Assembly: GCA_003344405.1 (NCBI GenBank)
Contig: NOWV01000034.1
Span: 434,001 to 498,000, forward strand
Length of the DNA: 64,000 bases
Source: Trichoplax sp. H2
Taxonomy: Eukaryota > Placozoa > Uniplacotomia > Trichoplacea
Direction: 5' to 3'
This document shows positions 10,913 through 24,365 of this stretch, in pieces (the stretch's first letter is position 1; each line of letters opens with the position of its first letter). A program made the translations under genes and the position numbers. The notes below the pieces were generated by a model that saw only the letters and a program-made list of their open reading frames with translations, ran no database searches and was not told the origin of the DNA.

Positions 10913-13474
10913 ATGATTGATACTGTAACTGGATTTCAATCACCCCTCCCCCAGAAATCACAAATTGCAGACGATCAAGCCATGATGGAGAATTGCCATC
11001 ATTACTGCCAATCTTTTGCTAAAAACAGTTTTACTGTCATTCGCCAATTATTATCCGATGGCTATTTATGTGATGTCGAGCTGCACATCGGCCAATGGCA
11101 ATTCCCTTGTCATCGATTAATTTTAGCATCATTTAGCTCGTATTTTCGTAGTATGTTTACATCCAATATGATCGAAACAACATTACATCATATTACCATT
11201 CATGAAGTGGACCAACAAGCCGCTAGTATGTTAGTCCAGTATGCTTATAATGGAGAATTAGCCATCACGAAAGATAATGTTCAAGCACTTTTGGAAACTG
11301 CTGTCCTATTCGATGTACCTGATGTCATGGAAGCTTGTAGCCAATTTATGAGCAATCATATTGATATACAAAACTGTATTAGCATTTATAATTTTGCTGG
11401 ATTCCATCATCTAACAACATTATCCAATTATGCAAGGAATTATATCTTGGAGAATTTTACTGATGTCTTTCAATCCAATGAAATACAATATTTATCTGAA
11501 GATTATTTAATCCAATTATTGAAACATTCCAAATTAAATGTTCAAAATGAGATGCAAGTTTATTCTGCGGTCAAAAAGTGGATCAATTATGATTATGATG
11601 AGCGAAAATTAGCTGCATTCAAGTTACTCAATCATGTCCGATTTGCCATGATACCACGTCAGCAATTAATACTATTGACTAAAAATGACGATGAATTAAT
11701 TAATCTTGATCAGCATTGTCAACATTTAATCAATCAAGCTCTTCGCTTTCAGCTTTATCCAAAGAAAGTTCAAAACATTGAAACCAAACCAAGAGAATCT
11801 TATTCAGGCTTATTATATGTATTTTCTTACGCTGATGTTTACAGTCATTATAATACTGTCGAATGTTTTAGTTATAAGCACCAAAAATGGATAATTATCC
11901 ATGATGCACCCAAAAAATTAATGTCAGAAGACTTTGCGGTAACGGCCAGCGAACAAAACCTTTATACCTTATCTGGCAATCGTAAGTATCATTGCATAGG
12001 CTGTATTTATATTTATTTGAATGAGTTCAAACGTCTATCATTTAGTGTCACCAACTTATGCACAGTATTACATCTTATGTATAGATGAAATTATTACCTT
12101 ACATATCAAGTCAATGAGCTACAATAGCCAATTTTGTAATAATACGCTAGACGATTCATAGATCTTTGATCATGGATTATACATAGTTATCGCTTGATTA
12201 GTAACTACATGCGATACAATATTAGCTCAAGCAGATCTGAAAAGTGCACTATAATAATAAAAAATAATACTATAAGTAATTTTTGGGGTAGTACCAAAAA
12301 AATAGGCCAATTATTGCATACATATACAGTACACTCACTACAGCTGTGACTAGTTTTACTGGCAAATATTTTTAATTACACTTATGGAAATGAGAATAGC
12401 ATAGTACGTATTCATGGTAATCAATTGCAACATTTTACAATGCAGTAACTTTCAATGTTGAACCAATACATACTTACTAGTCATCGACTAGTAAGTAAAC
12501 AAAAGCTATAACTATTTATATCTACCGTATTTTACCCTTGCTCTTTACAAATTATTTAGATAAAACTAGCCATATTATCTCCAATCAGATGTCTTGTTAT
12601 GATGTTATTACAAAATCTTGGTCTGCTTTTCCATCAGTTCAAACGCCACGTTTAGAAGCAAGCATTTGTTACTTAAATCAATTATTATTTGTTATTGGTG
12701 GTTATAAAATTGACTATAATCGATATACTAGATCATCACGAATTGCTGAGTCCTATGACACTGACACAGGTTTATGGACTGCACTATCGCCTATGAACGA
12801 GAAACGCTTCGGTGCTGGCATTGCAACTATGGATGGCTTAATCTATATTGTTGGTGGATTGTCCTATGATAGCAGTAGTACCATCAATTTCTTAAATAGT
12901 GGCGAATATTATAATCCTAAAGATAACACTTGGACACCTATTAGAAATATGAATTATCATCGTTACAAGCTTGGCCTTGTCGCCTTGAATGGTTATTTGT
13001 TTGCCATTGGAGGAAAAAGCTACGATTTTGAATGTGGTAATAGTTTTGTAACTAATTCAGTTGAAAGATACGACCCGGAAGCAGACGAATGGATAGAAAT
13101 TACAGCAATGTCGGAAAAAAGATTTGCTGCTGGTGTTGCAACAATGGGAGGACGAATATGGGCCATAGGAGGTATGCTTGCAAAATTGAAGTGATGCTTT
13201 CAGCCTTAGCATCTGGTTGTGATTGATCAACCTAATTGTGATAACATGTGCAATAACGTGATTTACATAGTATACGCGTGCATCAATAATAGGATAATTA
13301 TATCAATTACACCATTTTATTGATACATTAGGAAAGTGCGATGAAGACAATGCTTTGGACTCTGCAGAAAATTACGATCCAGTTAGTGGTGAATGGGAAA
13401 GTATTCCGCCCATGTGTAATAAAGGATATAACTTATGTGCAATTAGTATTCAGCATGAAATTTTTATTTCGTGA
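10913..13474 (+). CDS. BTB-BACK-Kelch protein (KLHL family), likely Cullin-3 adaptor, 3 exons
   Basis: Exons 10913-11981, 12560-13171 and 13332-13474 join in phase to give 607 residues, the usual length for Kelch-like proteins. The BTB domain spans about residues 42-155 (DGYLCDVELHIG, CHRLILASFSSYFRSMF), the BACK domain about 160-265 (FAGFHHLTTLSNYARNYI, VYSAVKKWINYD), and six Kelch blades about 305-607, marked by GG doublets plus Y/W pairs: VIGGYK, YIVGGLSY, FAIGGKSY, WAIGGKCD, with ESYDTDTGLW, EYYNPKDNTW, ERYDPEADEW and ENYDPVSGEW. The first blade lacks the GG pair. Such proteins dimerise by BTB, bind Cul3 through BTB/BACK and recruit substrates through the propeller. I cannot assign one KLHL orthologue. 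Intron 1 is 578 bases, intron 2 is 160. Two stretches that read on past the exon ends (11982-12088 and 13172-13194) are intron. Confidence 0.92.
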
Positions 13475-14601
13475 CGTAATTTGCTTGTTGTAGTCAGTAA
13501 CATGGGAGTATTTTATCATATTATTATATGCAGTTTATCGATAATGATGTACTAGATTGTAAGATGGATTAAACTAAGGCTAAATATTATTGTAATATAT
13601 CATTAATATTTAAAGTTATTGGAGAAAAAATCGCATTTACGTACGTATTTGAAAATATTTTATCGATTTCTGTTTCGTAAATGTACCGAGTATATGTTTG
13701 TGCGTCATGCTTCACAGTCTTTAAAAATCGCTTTTATAAAGTTTCAAGCTGTTCATTCTTGCATACATAAAACAAAATATAACTTTAACTACATACCAGT
13801 GAATTTTTAAAAATATGTTAGGACATAGATGATTATACGAAATGTACAATAAGAAATTTTTCTAGATCCAAAACCAAATAAAATTATGTTATCTACGGCA
13901 TTCGTAAATATTCCCTGCGCATGAAATGACCGCATGATGTGTATGGATACGGAGATTAGTCTTCCATTACATACGATTAAATGGTATTAACGAGACTAGT
14001 TAAAGGATCAAGAATAAAAACACAATATACGTATCTATGATTTTTCTGTATGCTTTTCATTATCATATACAAGAAAAGATATATTTCAACGTTCAACAGC
14101 AATATCGATATAAATAATAAATCTATAATTACAATCCAATTCTGCTGTCAATGTAATTTAGAAATCCAAGTAGACGATTACGGTTCACTATAAGGTACAG
14201 CACTATGTTGTAATTGTTGATCTTTCATACAAAGAAAGTCCTACTTTACCAAATCATGATATACAGTACAGTACAACGAATTACAATAGCTATAGGCACA
14301 TTGCACAGTATTTGATATGCTGAACGACTAATATTTACAAGACAGTAAATGACTAATCTATGCATAGAGTGATTAAAGATCATAAACTTTCCTTGATCAT
14401 AGAGGCTGTTATCGATACAATAACTAAGAAAGTAAATTATTCCTCGCAAGTCTGACGAATCTGTAGTATACAAATATCTTGTAAATTATAAAAGCACAAG
14501 TTATTTATACGCATATATTTAAAATATCAAACCCAATGGATTTATAGTTGAAAGAGCCCAAATTGAAAGATAATTCTTTACGACAGCCTGTTCAATCCTC
14601 A
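13475..14601. other. convergent spacer Kelch gene / DDX49
   Basis: AT-rich sequence, probably 3' UTR of the Kelch gene followed by that of DDX49. An AATAAA at 13877-13882 is a plausible Kelch-gene poly(A) signal. Open frames at 13619-13810 and 14246-14473 show no recognisable domain and are not called. Confidence 0.5.
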
Positions 14602-17600
14602 TCAGCTTTCTTTTTCTTCAATTTTTTTGTCTTCTTTTTCGACTGAAAACAATGCCAATAACATTGAAAATAACAAGATTTAGCTAACTGTGACAAAACT
14701 TCATTAGAATAACTCCAGTAAACGCAGTATTATTTGTGTATACAATTTCTTTGCACAAAATAGGGATAATATTTCAACCTTTGAAATAATGTATCCTTGT
14801 CTCCTAGTTTATTCTTACCTTGGAAAGAAAAGTCATTTTACGTTTATTTAATTCCCTATTCCGTCCAAAGTTACTTTCTTCTAAACGCTGTCATTAATCA
14901 AATAGAAATGAATCCATTTATTACAACAAATTCTGTTATAAATAGTCAAGTTACTGAATATTGGAAGACAGCTATAGCACAAAGTAATTTGTAGTTTGAT
15001 ATAGATTATACAAAACAATAAAATCTCATACAACATCAATTTCTTTGCGCAACATCGTAACGATGTTAAGAAGTTTTAAAACATCATGTTCATCCACTTC
15101 ATATTTCAATAGCTTTACGTTGGTGGTTGTTTCAATATTATGAATCCGATTAACATCATACTGTGTCATAAGGGTTACAGCCATACCCTTCTTTCCTAGT
15201 AGTTATGCAAAAAAAATAAAATGAAGGGTTAAGTGTAAGAGATAATAGGTGCAGCCCTATAACTACAAGTCGAGATAACACAAATACGACTCTCGTGCCT
15301 ATGACAAACCTGCACGTGCAGTACGGCCAACACGATGAATATAATCATCTGCAGACAATGGAACATTGTAATTCACTACCGCTTCGACGGTTGGGATATC
15401 TAAACCTCTAATAAAACACATTATTGAAAAGGTTGTAACGCAACTGAATCTTTTATATTATAAAAGTCTACATCAGCATCTCGATGGATAATAATTATTG
15501 ATACAATAACATTTATCTTGCAAACCTGCTTGCAACGTCTGTAGCAACCAAGATCTTTAATAGGCCATTTTTAAATCTAGCTAGTGAACCTAACCTTTGA
15601 CGCTATAATTGTAAATAGTAATCAAGTTATTTCTTAGTGCAAGCCGTCTTCTAGCGACCCAACGATCTTAATTTGATTATGCTGCTACAGTTGCAAATCT
15701 TAAATAAGATAACTTGTAGAGAGAAAGGATTAATGCATTTCTAAGAATAAATAAGCTATACTACGCATCTACGTTGGGCAGTTTATATATTTATTTTAAA
15801 AAAACTTTCACAAGAATGCAGTCACATATTCCATGGAAAATTTATGGCACAAGCTATACATTAGAGTATTTAATTATATGCTTACTTGAGGCATAAGAGA
15901 ATGTAAAGCAGCACAAGAAAATTCTAAGCGGGATAACATGATGGCAAGAATTTGGCAACTTCTACGATTTGAAAAATTGTCTAGTTTAATATCACTGAAG
16001 CTACCGTATGTATGATCTGTTCTATTCACAAATTAACCAGATAGCTATCATACTAGCCTACAAGTACTAGTAAATATCATCATATTCCAACGTGGGTTCT
16101 TTTCTAATTCTAGAGATAATTGTTTAATCAAGTAAACAAAGTAACAGTCCTTTACCTAAGAATCAAAAGTCAAAAGTAAATGAAATGACACCTATTAAGC
16201 TTAGATTCAGACAAATAAGCAAAGGAAAAAATATTTTAATTTCAGTTCACTACATATAATAATAACTTCATAGGATTTCAATGCTAATTATACTAACCAC
16301 AGCAGGCATGAGCAGATAATGTTGGTCTAACTGTTCTACAGTCGCAGATATTTTCATATCCGTATCTTCATAAATGAATGGTTTCTTTGACGCTGCTACT
16401 TCTTGGGCTCTGGCCATAGCATTGGTCATTGTAGCACTAAATAATAACGTCTGGCGATCTTCGGGTAAGATTTCAAATATTTTACCTAAATCAGGCCCAA
16501 AACTTGCTTCCAACAATCTATCAGCTTCGTCTAATACCTTGGAATAGATAATCGGTACAAACCTAATTAATACTTGATTAAAGTGATAAAAATTCAATTG
16601 ATTTAATATCAATAATCTATCAGATGTACTTGATAGTTACATACAAGGAATTTAATCTTGGAGAAGTGTACTTTGCTATCATTATCAATTAGGTCGGCCA
16701 GTCTTCCAGGTGTTGCTATTACTATATGAGGCTTTTTGGAGAGCGCAGTGCTTTGGCTGATAATATCTAACGTGTCAACAATGAAATTAATCCAAATTTT
16801 TAATTAGATATTGCCCATTATTTTAGCGTATGCAATACAGTGTAGCAAAGCGTTTGGTACTACCCATACGTGTAGTATAGGCTTAACTAGTATAAGAATA
16901 ATTTTGTTGAAGGCTTGCAGTAAAGCTAATTCAATAAATATGAAGTGAAAAATGGTACTCGTAAAGTCGTATAGTTATTATTTGTACCTAGTCCGCCAAT
17001 GACGATTGCATCTCTCATCCCAATGGGTTTGCCAAAAGCGCGAAATTGGTCAGCAAGTTGAAATGCAAGCTCCCTACAAGCAAAGTTGATTAACAATGAC
17101 GTAATACGCGTTCATATAGTCATATTTAGCACTTTTACTGTTTTACATTGTGATAAATGCATGCAATATGAAGATTATTTTATCGCATAATTCATTGCCA
17201 TTCACACAATTATTATATAAAGAAGACTACGTATCCTATACATCAAAATACGATGATGTTGTAGTTACAAATACTATTGAACGGATTATTTTACGATCAT
17301 TATACGATTTATTGTTATCCATATGACTGCAATACATGCAGTGCTACACATCCTGTTGATCGAAACAGGATGATATTGTAACTTTACTAATTTGTAAGAT
17401 ATTAAAAATTATACAATTACTATAATTATGCAAAAGGAGCTAACAAGGGCTGCGATATATACTTAGAGTAAAGTTTTCATCAGACCTTGTGGGAGTTAGG
17501 ATTAAGGCATAAATTCCGAACGGTTCTTTAGCTAGATTTTGCAGGATAGGTAAGGCAAACGCAGCCGTTTTTCCACTTCCAGTCTTAGCACAACCGATGC

Positions 17601-18209
17601 AGTTTTGACCTAACAACGTAAAAAATTGTGTTGAATGACTATAATCTTTCAATAAGCCTTGCCAAGAGTTGAGTGTTGAAATTAGAGTTCTGCCTATCGT
17701 AAAGTTTATCAGTCGTGCTTTATCAGGTCTTTTCGTACTGCAATCTGATGATCTTACCACCCAATAATTGCAATCAAGATGCCTACTTATGCAAGTGTAT
17801 ATCCATCTATCCATTTATTTATGTACCAATAGCTAATAGTTGACTCAATAGAATCCTGTATATCATTCATTCATTGTAAAACCTAGAAATAATCTTCTAT
17901 TTACGTCTTGGAAAGTGATCAAGGCTAACTTTCACTAGTCAAATACTGCCATCAATCTTATTTATCTTATCTATTTATGCCTGGTGGCTAATGCAACAAC
18001 ATGTGGTGTTTTCTACAAGTGAAGGATTATCTTGATACATAGATAAAAGTATGATTCAAGGTCGAGCAATAACCTAAAGACTTACCTTGCAATATTGGTG
18101 GTATACACTTTTCTTGTACAGCCGTCGCTTTAGCCAATCCAATAGCACGGCATTGCTTGACTAACCATGTATTTAAGCCTAAATCAGCAAATGAAGAATT
18201 TCCACTCAT
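14602..18209 (-). CDS. DDX49: DDX49, DEAD-box RNA helicase of ribosome biogenesis (13 exons)
   Basis: DDX49 (yeast Dbp8 group) is a nucleolar ATP-dependent RNA helicase used in pre-rRNA processing. Exons 5' to 3': 18086-18209, 17486-17609, 16988-17073, 16645-16766, 16298-16537, 16058-16155, 15886-15961, 15526-15602, 15310-15407, 15032-15195, 14819-14887, 14779-14803, 14602-14642, 447 residues in all. Motifs in order: Q motif ([14 protein letters not shown]), Walker [61 protein letters not shown] and [10 protein letters not shown]. Start ATG is followed by [11 protein letters not shown], as in the family. The exon 6 donor appears to be GC rather than GT. The last two small exons are poorly conserved and chosen by splice sites and phase; a stop at 14592-14594 in another frame ([16 protein letters not shown]) is the alternative. 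Confidence 0.94.
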
Positions 18210-20359
18210 GACTTGGATAGCAGAAGGAAAACATGGACTTGATGTCTTGCTGGTTATTGTTACTCTCTTAATGAGAATTGGATTAATATCAAGGTAAAGC
18301 AACTTGATCTAGTCATGGAAAATGATACAAGCAGAAGCACTAGCTCAGCTTAACTTGCAAGCGTTGCCAAGGCAGTAGGAGCTGCTGCGATTTTCTCATT
18401 CAAAGCCTCGCATACTATAGTATGACTGAAACAAGTGTAACAGACTATAGTAAAGCCTATATTAATGGAGTAAAAGAAGTGAATGTATACAGTAGATGAC
18501 CGTTCGATTGGACTGCCTCCAACATGTGAGACCGGTAATCCATCGTTCAAATCGACTTGTCACCCCTAAATCTTGTCTTTCCTAGGTTGTACTGACTACA
18601 ATGAAAGAAAAAGCCGATTAGGGGTGACATATCACTTTGCACACTTGCCTAGTACGGTACCGTGCAATACTACAGTCTGTAAAAAATGATGTCACTGGCG
18701 AAACTTTCTAGTGGCGACATTAGTTTTGCAAACTATTTTCCATTCTATCAAAGACTCTTCAACCCTTCTCTTCATTCAAAAGTAATACTTACTTACCAGT
18801 ACCGCTATTACCGCTCTTATTCCTCATTTCTCAAAAGGAAGTTTTGTTTATTTTTTAAGATGAGATCATTTTGGAGTTTGATTCTATCTTCAGCCATCAT
18901 GTTCATCATGTTCAATCCATCATTCGTATACTGTACATTTGCAGTTTACAATACCATAATAGGTAACAGCACGGACTATTTGATACTTTATACTATCAAT
19001 GTAATTCACTAGCAAAAACAATGTCACCCTCGTCTATCGGTCAAGATGATACCTTGGACTGTAGACTACAGTACCTTGATGATGATTGATCAGTACAGCG
19101 TGGACTGTATCGTGCCGTATGGGGGCTCGATTCATTCCATACAATTCTGTCGTCTCGTAACGTAATTTGATACTGTAGCTATGGAAGCGATGAACTGAAT
19201 CAGATAGACTACTCACAGTATACTTTGGGTCCAGTAGGACCACCTCGAACCGTTCCGTAACGTTACGTAACATCCTGCTAGTTCCATAGTAAGCCTGTAA
19301 GCTCTACAAGATGAATAGAAATCGAAATCAGTTCAGCCCCGCGTGACCGATTTACTTTGCCGACGGTATCTTGCCACCCCCCCCTCCCTCATTTTACCAT
19401 CGCTACTTTGGAATACTTTCTGCTGCTAGGATATCGCAAGTCGACCAAATCGACGTTATTCTCATCATCCAGGTAAGATTTACCCTTCTATGTTATGTAG
19501 TATAGCTAGGAGTCATCACCAATAGAATAGAAGATGATTGATTGGATAGAGTGAAGGAAGGAAGAGTAGAATGAGTAGTAGTCATTACCGGTCATTACCG
19601 AGGAGAGCTGTCGTCATGGAGAAAAATACAGATGCAAAGATTGTGCCATTTTAGTCATGATGACTCATTCAAATTCTTCATTATTCTATCCGTTGTCTCG
19701 ATGGTAGAATACATCAATAGTGTATTTGATTAGTGTTATGGATACTGTATAACGACCTAGTTGATTCTATAAGGATCAATATTAATCCAGCAATTTATCA
19801 TTTCTTTCATAAATGATGTTAGCCACCTCAAGATTGCAAGTATTACTATAGCCATCAAACAACAAGATTGAAAATGTCCAATTGGGGTAAGTTGTGGAAA
19901 GGAAGAATCAGAATTCATTTTGCAGTTAATATAATAATGGACTGCGAGTGTTTTGCTAGTGGTATCCATTGTTCATCAAATATTGTACAACTCGGTACGG
20001 ATAGTGTAGCGCAGAAGTCAATTTAAGCTACTCATAAGTAGACAGTAGAACGATACAGAGATGGAGTTACGATTGGAACTGTACAGTACTGTATTCTATG
20101 TGTGATTAGGAGGAGGGGGGAGTAATCTCGCTGATAATCTCTAAACTACATCTCATATTAATCCATGGGTTAATAGAATACAAGAATAGCAAATATATCA
20201 ATCTTTGGTTGATATACTGTATTGGCTTTAAGTAATCAATTGATCATGTAGTAATAAAATGATTCAGCTTAGATAGCAGTGACATAGCTTATTCTTGAGT
20301 ACAGTATAGTGCTTAATCGGCATACCAAGACATCATTCATAATTAATTAATTATTATTT
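18210..20359. other. spacer between DDX49 and EIF3J with repeat remnants
   Basis: The two genes diverge here, so promoters of both should lie in this stretch, although no motif stands out. It carries a small inverted-repeat element (18559-18627), a reverse-oriented copy of the TGACATCATTT family (about 18675-18730), a poly-C tract (19377-19384) and a GTAC palindrome (20083-20095). ORFs at 18350-18550, 18686-19012, 19034-19273 and 19757-19969 lack any domain signature and partly overlap these repeats. Confidence 0.5.
18559..18627. repeat. small inverted-repeat element (MITE-like)
   Basis: GTCACCCCTAA at 18559-18569 is the exact inverse of TTAGGGGTGAC at 18617-18627; the element is 69 bp with no coding capacity. 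No clear target-site duplication could be established by eye. Related GTGACAT sequence continues to its right. Confidence 0.55.
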
Positions 20360-22530
20360 ATGATAGATGATGAAGATTTTGAACCACCAAAAGCTGTGAC
20401 CAAAAATGAATGGGACGACGAAGACGCTGATAATGACAATGTAAAGGTAACGTTGAGCCCTATGAGATATCAAATTTCCTATCTACCACACGCAGGATAA
20501 ATCATGCCTCATTCTAATTATACTATATCAAATAGACTTCGTATGGACAATATCCAAATGATGCATTGATGATTGATCGAATTATATATTCATGATTACA
20601 TTGTAGGACAATTGGGACGATGAAGAGGAACAAAAAGCCAAAGATGACTCCGGTATAAACTTCCATAACCACTAATTACGATTGATTTAAAACTGAAATC
20701 TTTATTTAGGCGGTGCTAGCCATCATGCATTGGCTACGCTTTCCTTTACGATCAACTTTTTCAATCTTTATTGACTGTATTAAAACTAGGTGTCTAATAT
20801 GTATCACGTTTTATGATAACTTATTCTTGCTGTTTAAATTGTTTCTGAAGTAGAGACAAAAACTAAAGCGACTGCTCCACCTAAAAAGAAGAAAAGTCTA
20901 AAGGAAAGAATCGCTGAGAAGGAAAAAGAGCGAATGGAAAGGAGAAAAGCTGCGGTACATGGATACTTGCTAAATACAATCATTCTCTTTTATAGTAATT
21001 TTTCCAACTAGTCTACACCTTGCATAACAATAATCTCAATAATATCGATACGTGACTTTCCTAGTGCGATTTTTGCCAGCCTCATTCGATAAATTATTAA
21101 TGCCCTATGTAGTGTAAAAATAATTATCGTAATACTCTTCTTAATACAATTAAATTATTCCTCATCATATGCTGTCGATTTTAGGCCTGTATTGAAATAG
21201 CACAAATCGTTCCTAAATATTCTCATTCTATCCACCCTTTTATAGCAAGAAGCCGCTAAAGAGTTAACTGAAGAGGAGAAAACGGCCAAAAAATTAGAAG
21301 ATCAACAGTAAGGATAAATGTAGCGATATATTGGAAAAATAACGAAATTGACAAAAGCAAGACATTGATTAGCTTGATTTTATACAATATTGATGCTAGT
21401 GGATATTGATCTTGTCGTTCTTGAATTTTTAATCCATAACAAAATAACAAAATTAAATTTTTTGCTTGATAATCATTCATAGAGCTGTGGAAGATGCAGA
21501 CATGGAAAATATCCAAGATACATTTGGTAAGTCATATTTAAATATCCCTCAACTACTACTTCTAAAATTACCGACATAACTTTAAGAGTAATCATAATAC
21601 TATAGATGTCTCCATATAATATCTTTATTGTAGGTATCAACAAGAAGAACATTTATAATATGAATCCAAAAACAACTTCGGAATTTTCAGAATTTGCTGA
21701 AGCAATAGTAGAAAGACTAACGATACATGAGGTATTGTAAATATTTGTTGTAAAAATTATCATTGATATAAGCTATAATGAAAATCCTGTACGAGCATGC
21801 GTTCGAAATGTTGTATGGCACATGTAGACAATTATACAGTGTTAATTCTCATTGTTAAGGAGAAATAACCAAAAAAGTAGGGTAATAATTCTCAGTAAAA
21901 TACTGATTTTTACCAGAAATCGCCACATTATCCAACCGTTTTGGAATATATTTACAGAAATTGTTGCCTCGAAGGTACGGTGCAAGATTTCACAGCTATA
22001 CTTATAATCATGCATATACTATGATTAAAGTTAGTTATTTAACTTTGTAGAATTATGTGTAGATCATTTACCTATATAAATATAAATCACTTAACTACAA
22101 GATTATTTACGGTACAACATTTTTCTATATCCCGTCATATCATATTTTCTTATATGACGTTAGATAAAATATGTTATACTTGTAGTGAGGATATGGTCCA
22201 CAATTTTTCTATAAAGTTATAACGGACGTTAATGTAATAATGACATTTTTATAGTCGATCCGGATGAAATTAAAAAATTAGCTAGTTCATTGAATGCAGT
22301 AGCATCCGAAAAATTAAAAATTCAAAAGGTAATAATTTACTATTTATTTATATTAGATTAGTATCTCCTAAGGTAGACTAGTATTTGACATCAAGCAATT
22401 TACTAAGAAATCCATAATTTTATACTATTAGGCTAAAACTAAGAAAGGAAAAAAGAAAGGTGGTGTTTCTAAAGAGTCAAATACTCTTTACGAAGATACA
22501 GTATATGACGAATATGATGATTTTATGTAA
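20360..22530 (+). CDS. EIF3J: eIF3 subunit J, translation initiation factor (9 exons)
   Basis: EIF3J (yeast Hcr1) is the loosely bound eIF3 subunit that sits near the 40S decoding centre and aids initiation and recycling. Exons: 20360-20446, 20607-20652, 20854-20954, 21246-21307, 21483-21526, 21634-21731, 21917-21974, 22255-22328, 22432-22530, giving 222 residues. Features match the family: acidic N-terminus (DDEDFEPPK, NEWDDEDAD, DNWDDEEE), a basic coiled-coil stretch (PPKKKKSLKERIAEKEKER), the conserved core (NPKTTSEFSEFAEAIVERL, YPTVLEYIYRNCC), a lysine-rich segment and the diagnostic acidic end YDEYDDFM. The start is uncertain: an AG acceptor at 20364-20365 could instead join an unseen upstream exon, because the conserved WDDEDFEPP-type opening normally has a few more residues. 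Confidence 0.92.
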
Positions 22531-24365
22531 CGAGTCTTGACCATCTATTAAAGCTATCCTACGTTATTAGTAATATATCGCTAAAATATTGGCGCAAAGA
22601 TTTTATACATAATTGAAAATGGAGAGAAGATGTCTTAAGTTGCTTAACAAGATTCGTAAATTTCAATTGGGAAAGCTGTGATGATAATTATGCAATACAG
22701 CACAATTACATTAGTCTTTCTTGGATTGGAATATCTACAACACACTTCGTTTCTTAGTTGTAACAGCGGCTAATTTCAGTAAATATTCGTATTTAGTTTT
22801 GTGTCCGTCGGCACTACTTTTATAACTCAATATTAATATAGCGATAGTTTACGGTAGCTGTGATAACGATTTATACAATAAAATATCTTGTAATCCAATT
22901 TTGTAAATTTAAAATATTATAACGTAAGTATTTCAACCTATTTAACGATCAACAATATTACTTTATAAATGTTATATAACTTAGTATATTGTGCTTAACC
23001 ATATGACGACGGCGAATATTTAAAACTATTAACACTATTCGATATACTAATTGTCGTTCATATTTAAAATAAAGTGTTAAAGAATTAGTAAATACCATAC
23101 AACGTCAACAGTAAATAACTCTGGAGATAATGTTGATGTTACAACATTTTTTGTTGGGTGTGTTTTCAACGCAATAAAAATTTGTTCGAATATCGTAGTT
23201 GAAGATAGCATTGGTCCTTATCCAATCTCAGCAAAGTATCAATAGCTATGGCGATATATTGTGCAATGTACATTCATTGATTTTAATTGCGCTGCTTAAA
23301 TTATTAACAGTGATTAATGCTCTATCGATATACCATATTTTTAAATGGGTAAATATGCCTTTACATTCATAATAATTAGCTTTGGATTGAGTGTTCTTAT
23401 AGATTTTTATTACTTTATAAAAAAGGACACAAGGCGCAGTTTATCAAAGTAGCTATAACAAGTCCAGATGTCCGTATTCTACCAAGCGCATTCGATATTA
23501 CAACTAGTTTTAACCAATGATTAGATATAGAACACGTAACATATAATTTACTTCCTGACAAAAGGTTAATGCAAGAATAAATATCTAAACTGAAAATTTA
23601 CAGTATTTAAGGTCAGAAAAGGAATAAAATGGATTTGGCAATATCATCATAGCCATCTTTAACATATGGACACTTTGCTTGCCTTAGATCTATATTATTG
23701 CTATATTAAGAATTAGAAATAATACGTGCGATTGCAAATACAGATCCTATGGTCATACAAATCCCTAATTTGAATTTTGTTTTATAATGGATGATTAAAA
23801 ATGTTATTTTTACCTTATATGATATACTTATCTAAAGACCCTTCCATTTTTGCCATCATTTAACAATATTTCATGCTTGCAGAAAACTCACTCTTTAGAG
23901 CAATTCTAACTACATTTTACATATTATGGCACTAATATAAAGTGACCAAACTTTGTATGATTATTATGAAAAGCATTTATTTGATATAGTTAAAGTACCT
24001 CATTTTGCTGATGTTAGTGTAAAAACAGAATCTCGAAATAATAAAATTTAATTCTTTCGTATTAAAAATTTAAATGTAAACAGAATTTTATATAATATAC
24101 AAAATATACTCGCAAGGTCTACCAAAATCCTTACGCCTCATACGAAAATATAGATTTCTTTAAAGGTAGCTAAATATAAACATAGTATGATATGCAATAA
24201 AAAGCACTAGGGCCTAAGTGCTTAAAAACACGCAGGTGTCTATGATACATTCTAACGAGTTTAATCAGCCATGTCACCTTTTTCTCGCAAATTCATTGTT
24301 ATTTATACTACACTCTATGTACAAAATCATCATGTAATTGTTATTTCGTATTTATAAATCTTAAT
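22531..24365. other. convergent spacer EIF3J / SPG11
   Basis: Very AT-rich, with stop codons dense in all frames. It likely holds both 3' UTRs. AATAAA at 22877-22882 is a plausible EIF3J poly(A) signal. No repeats, RNA genes or coding exons were recognised. Confidence 0.55.
22877..22882 (+). promoter_or_regulatory. candidate poly(A) signal for EIF3J
   Basis: AATAAA about 350 bases after the EIF3J stop codon, on the coding strand. Position is reasonable; the hexamer alone is weak evidence in this composition. Confidence 0.35.

Noticed and set aside
17610-17814. Upstream extension of the DDX49 Walker-A exon as coding
   Set aside because: The open frame continues past the acceptor at 17610-17611, but the protein aligns only from [11 protein letters not shown], and the upstream part is intron.
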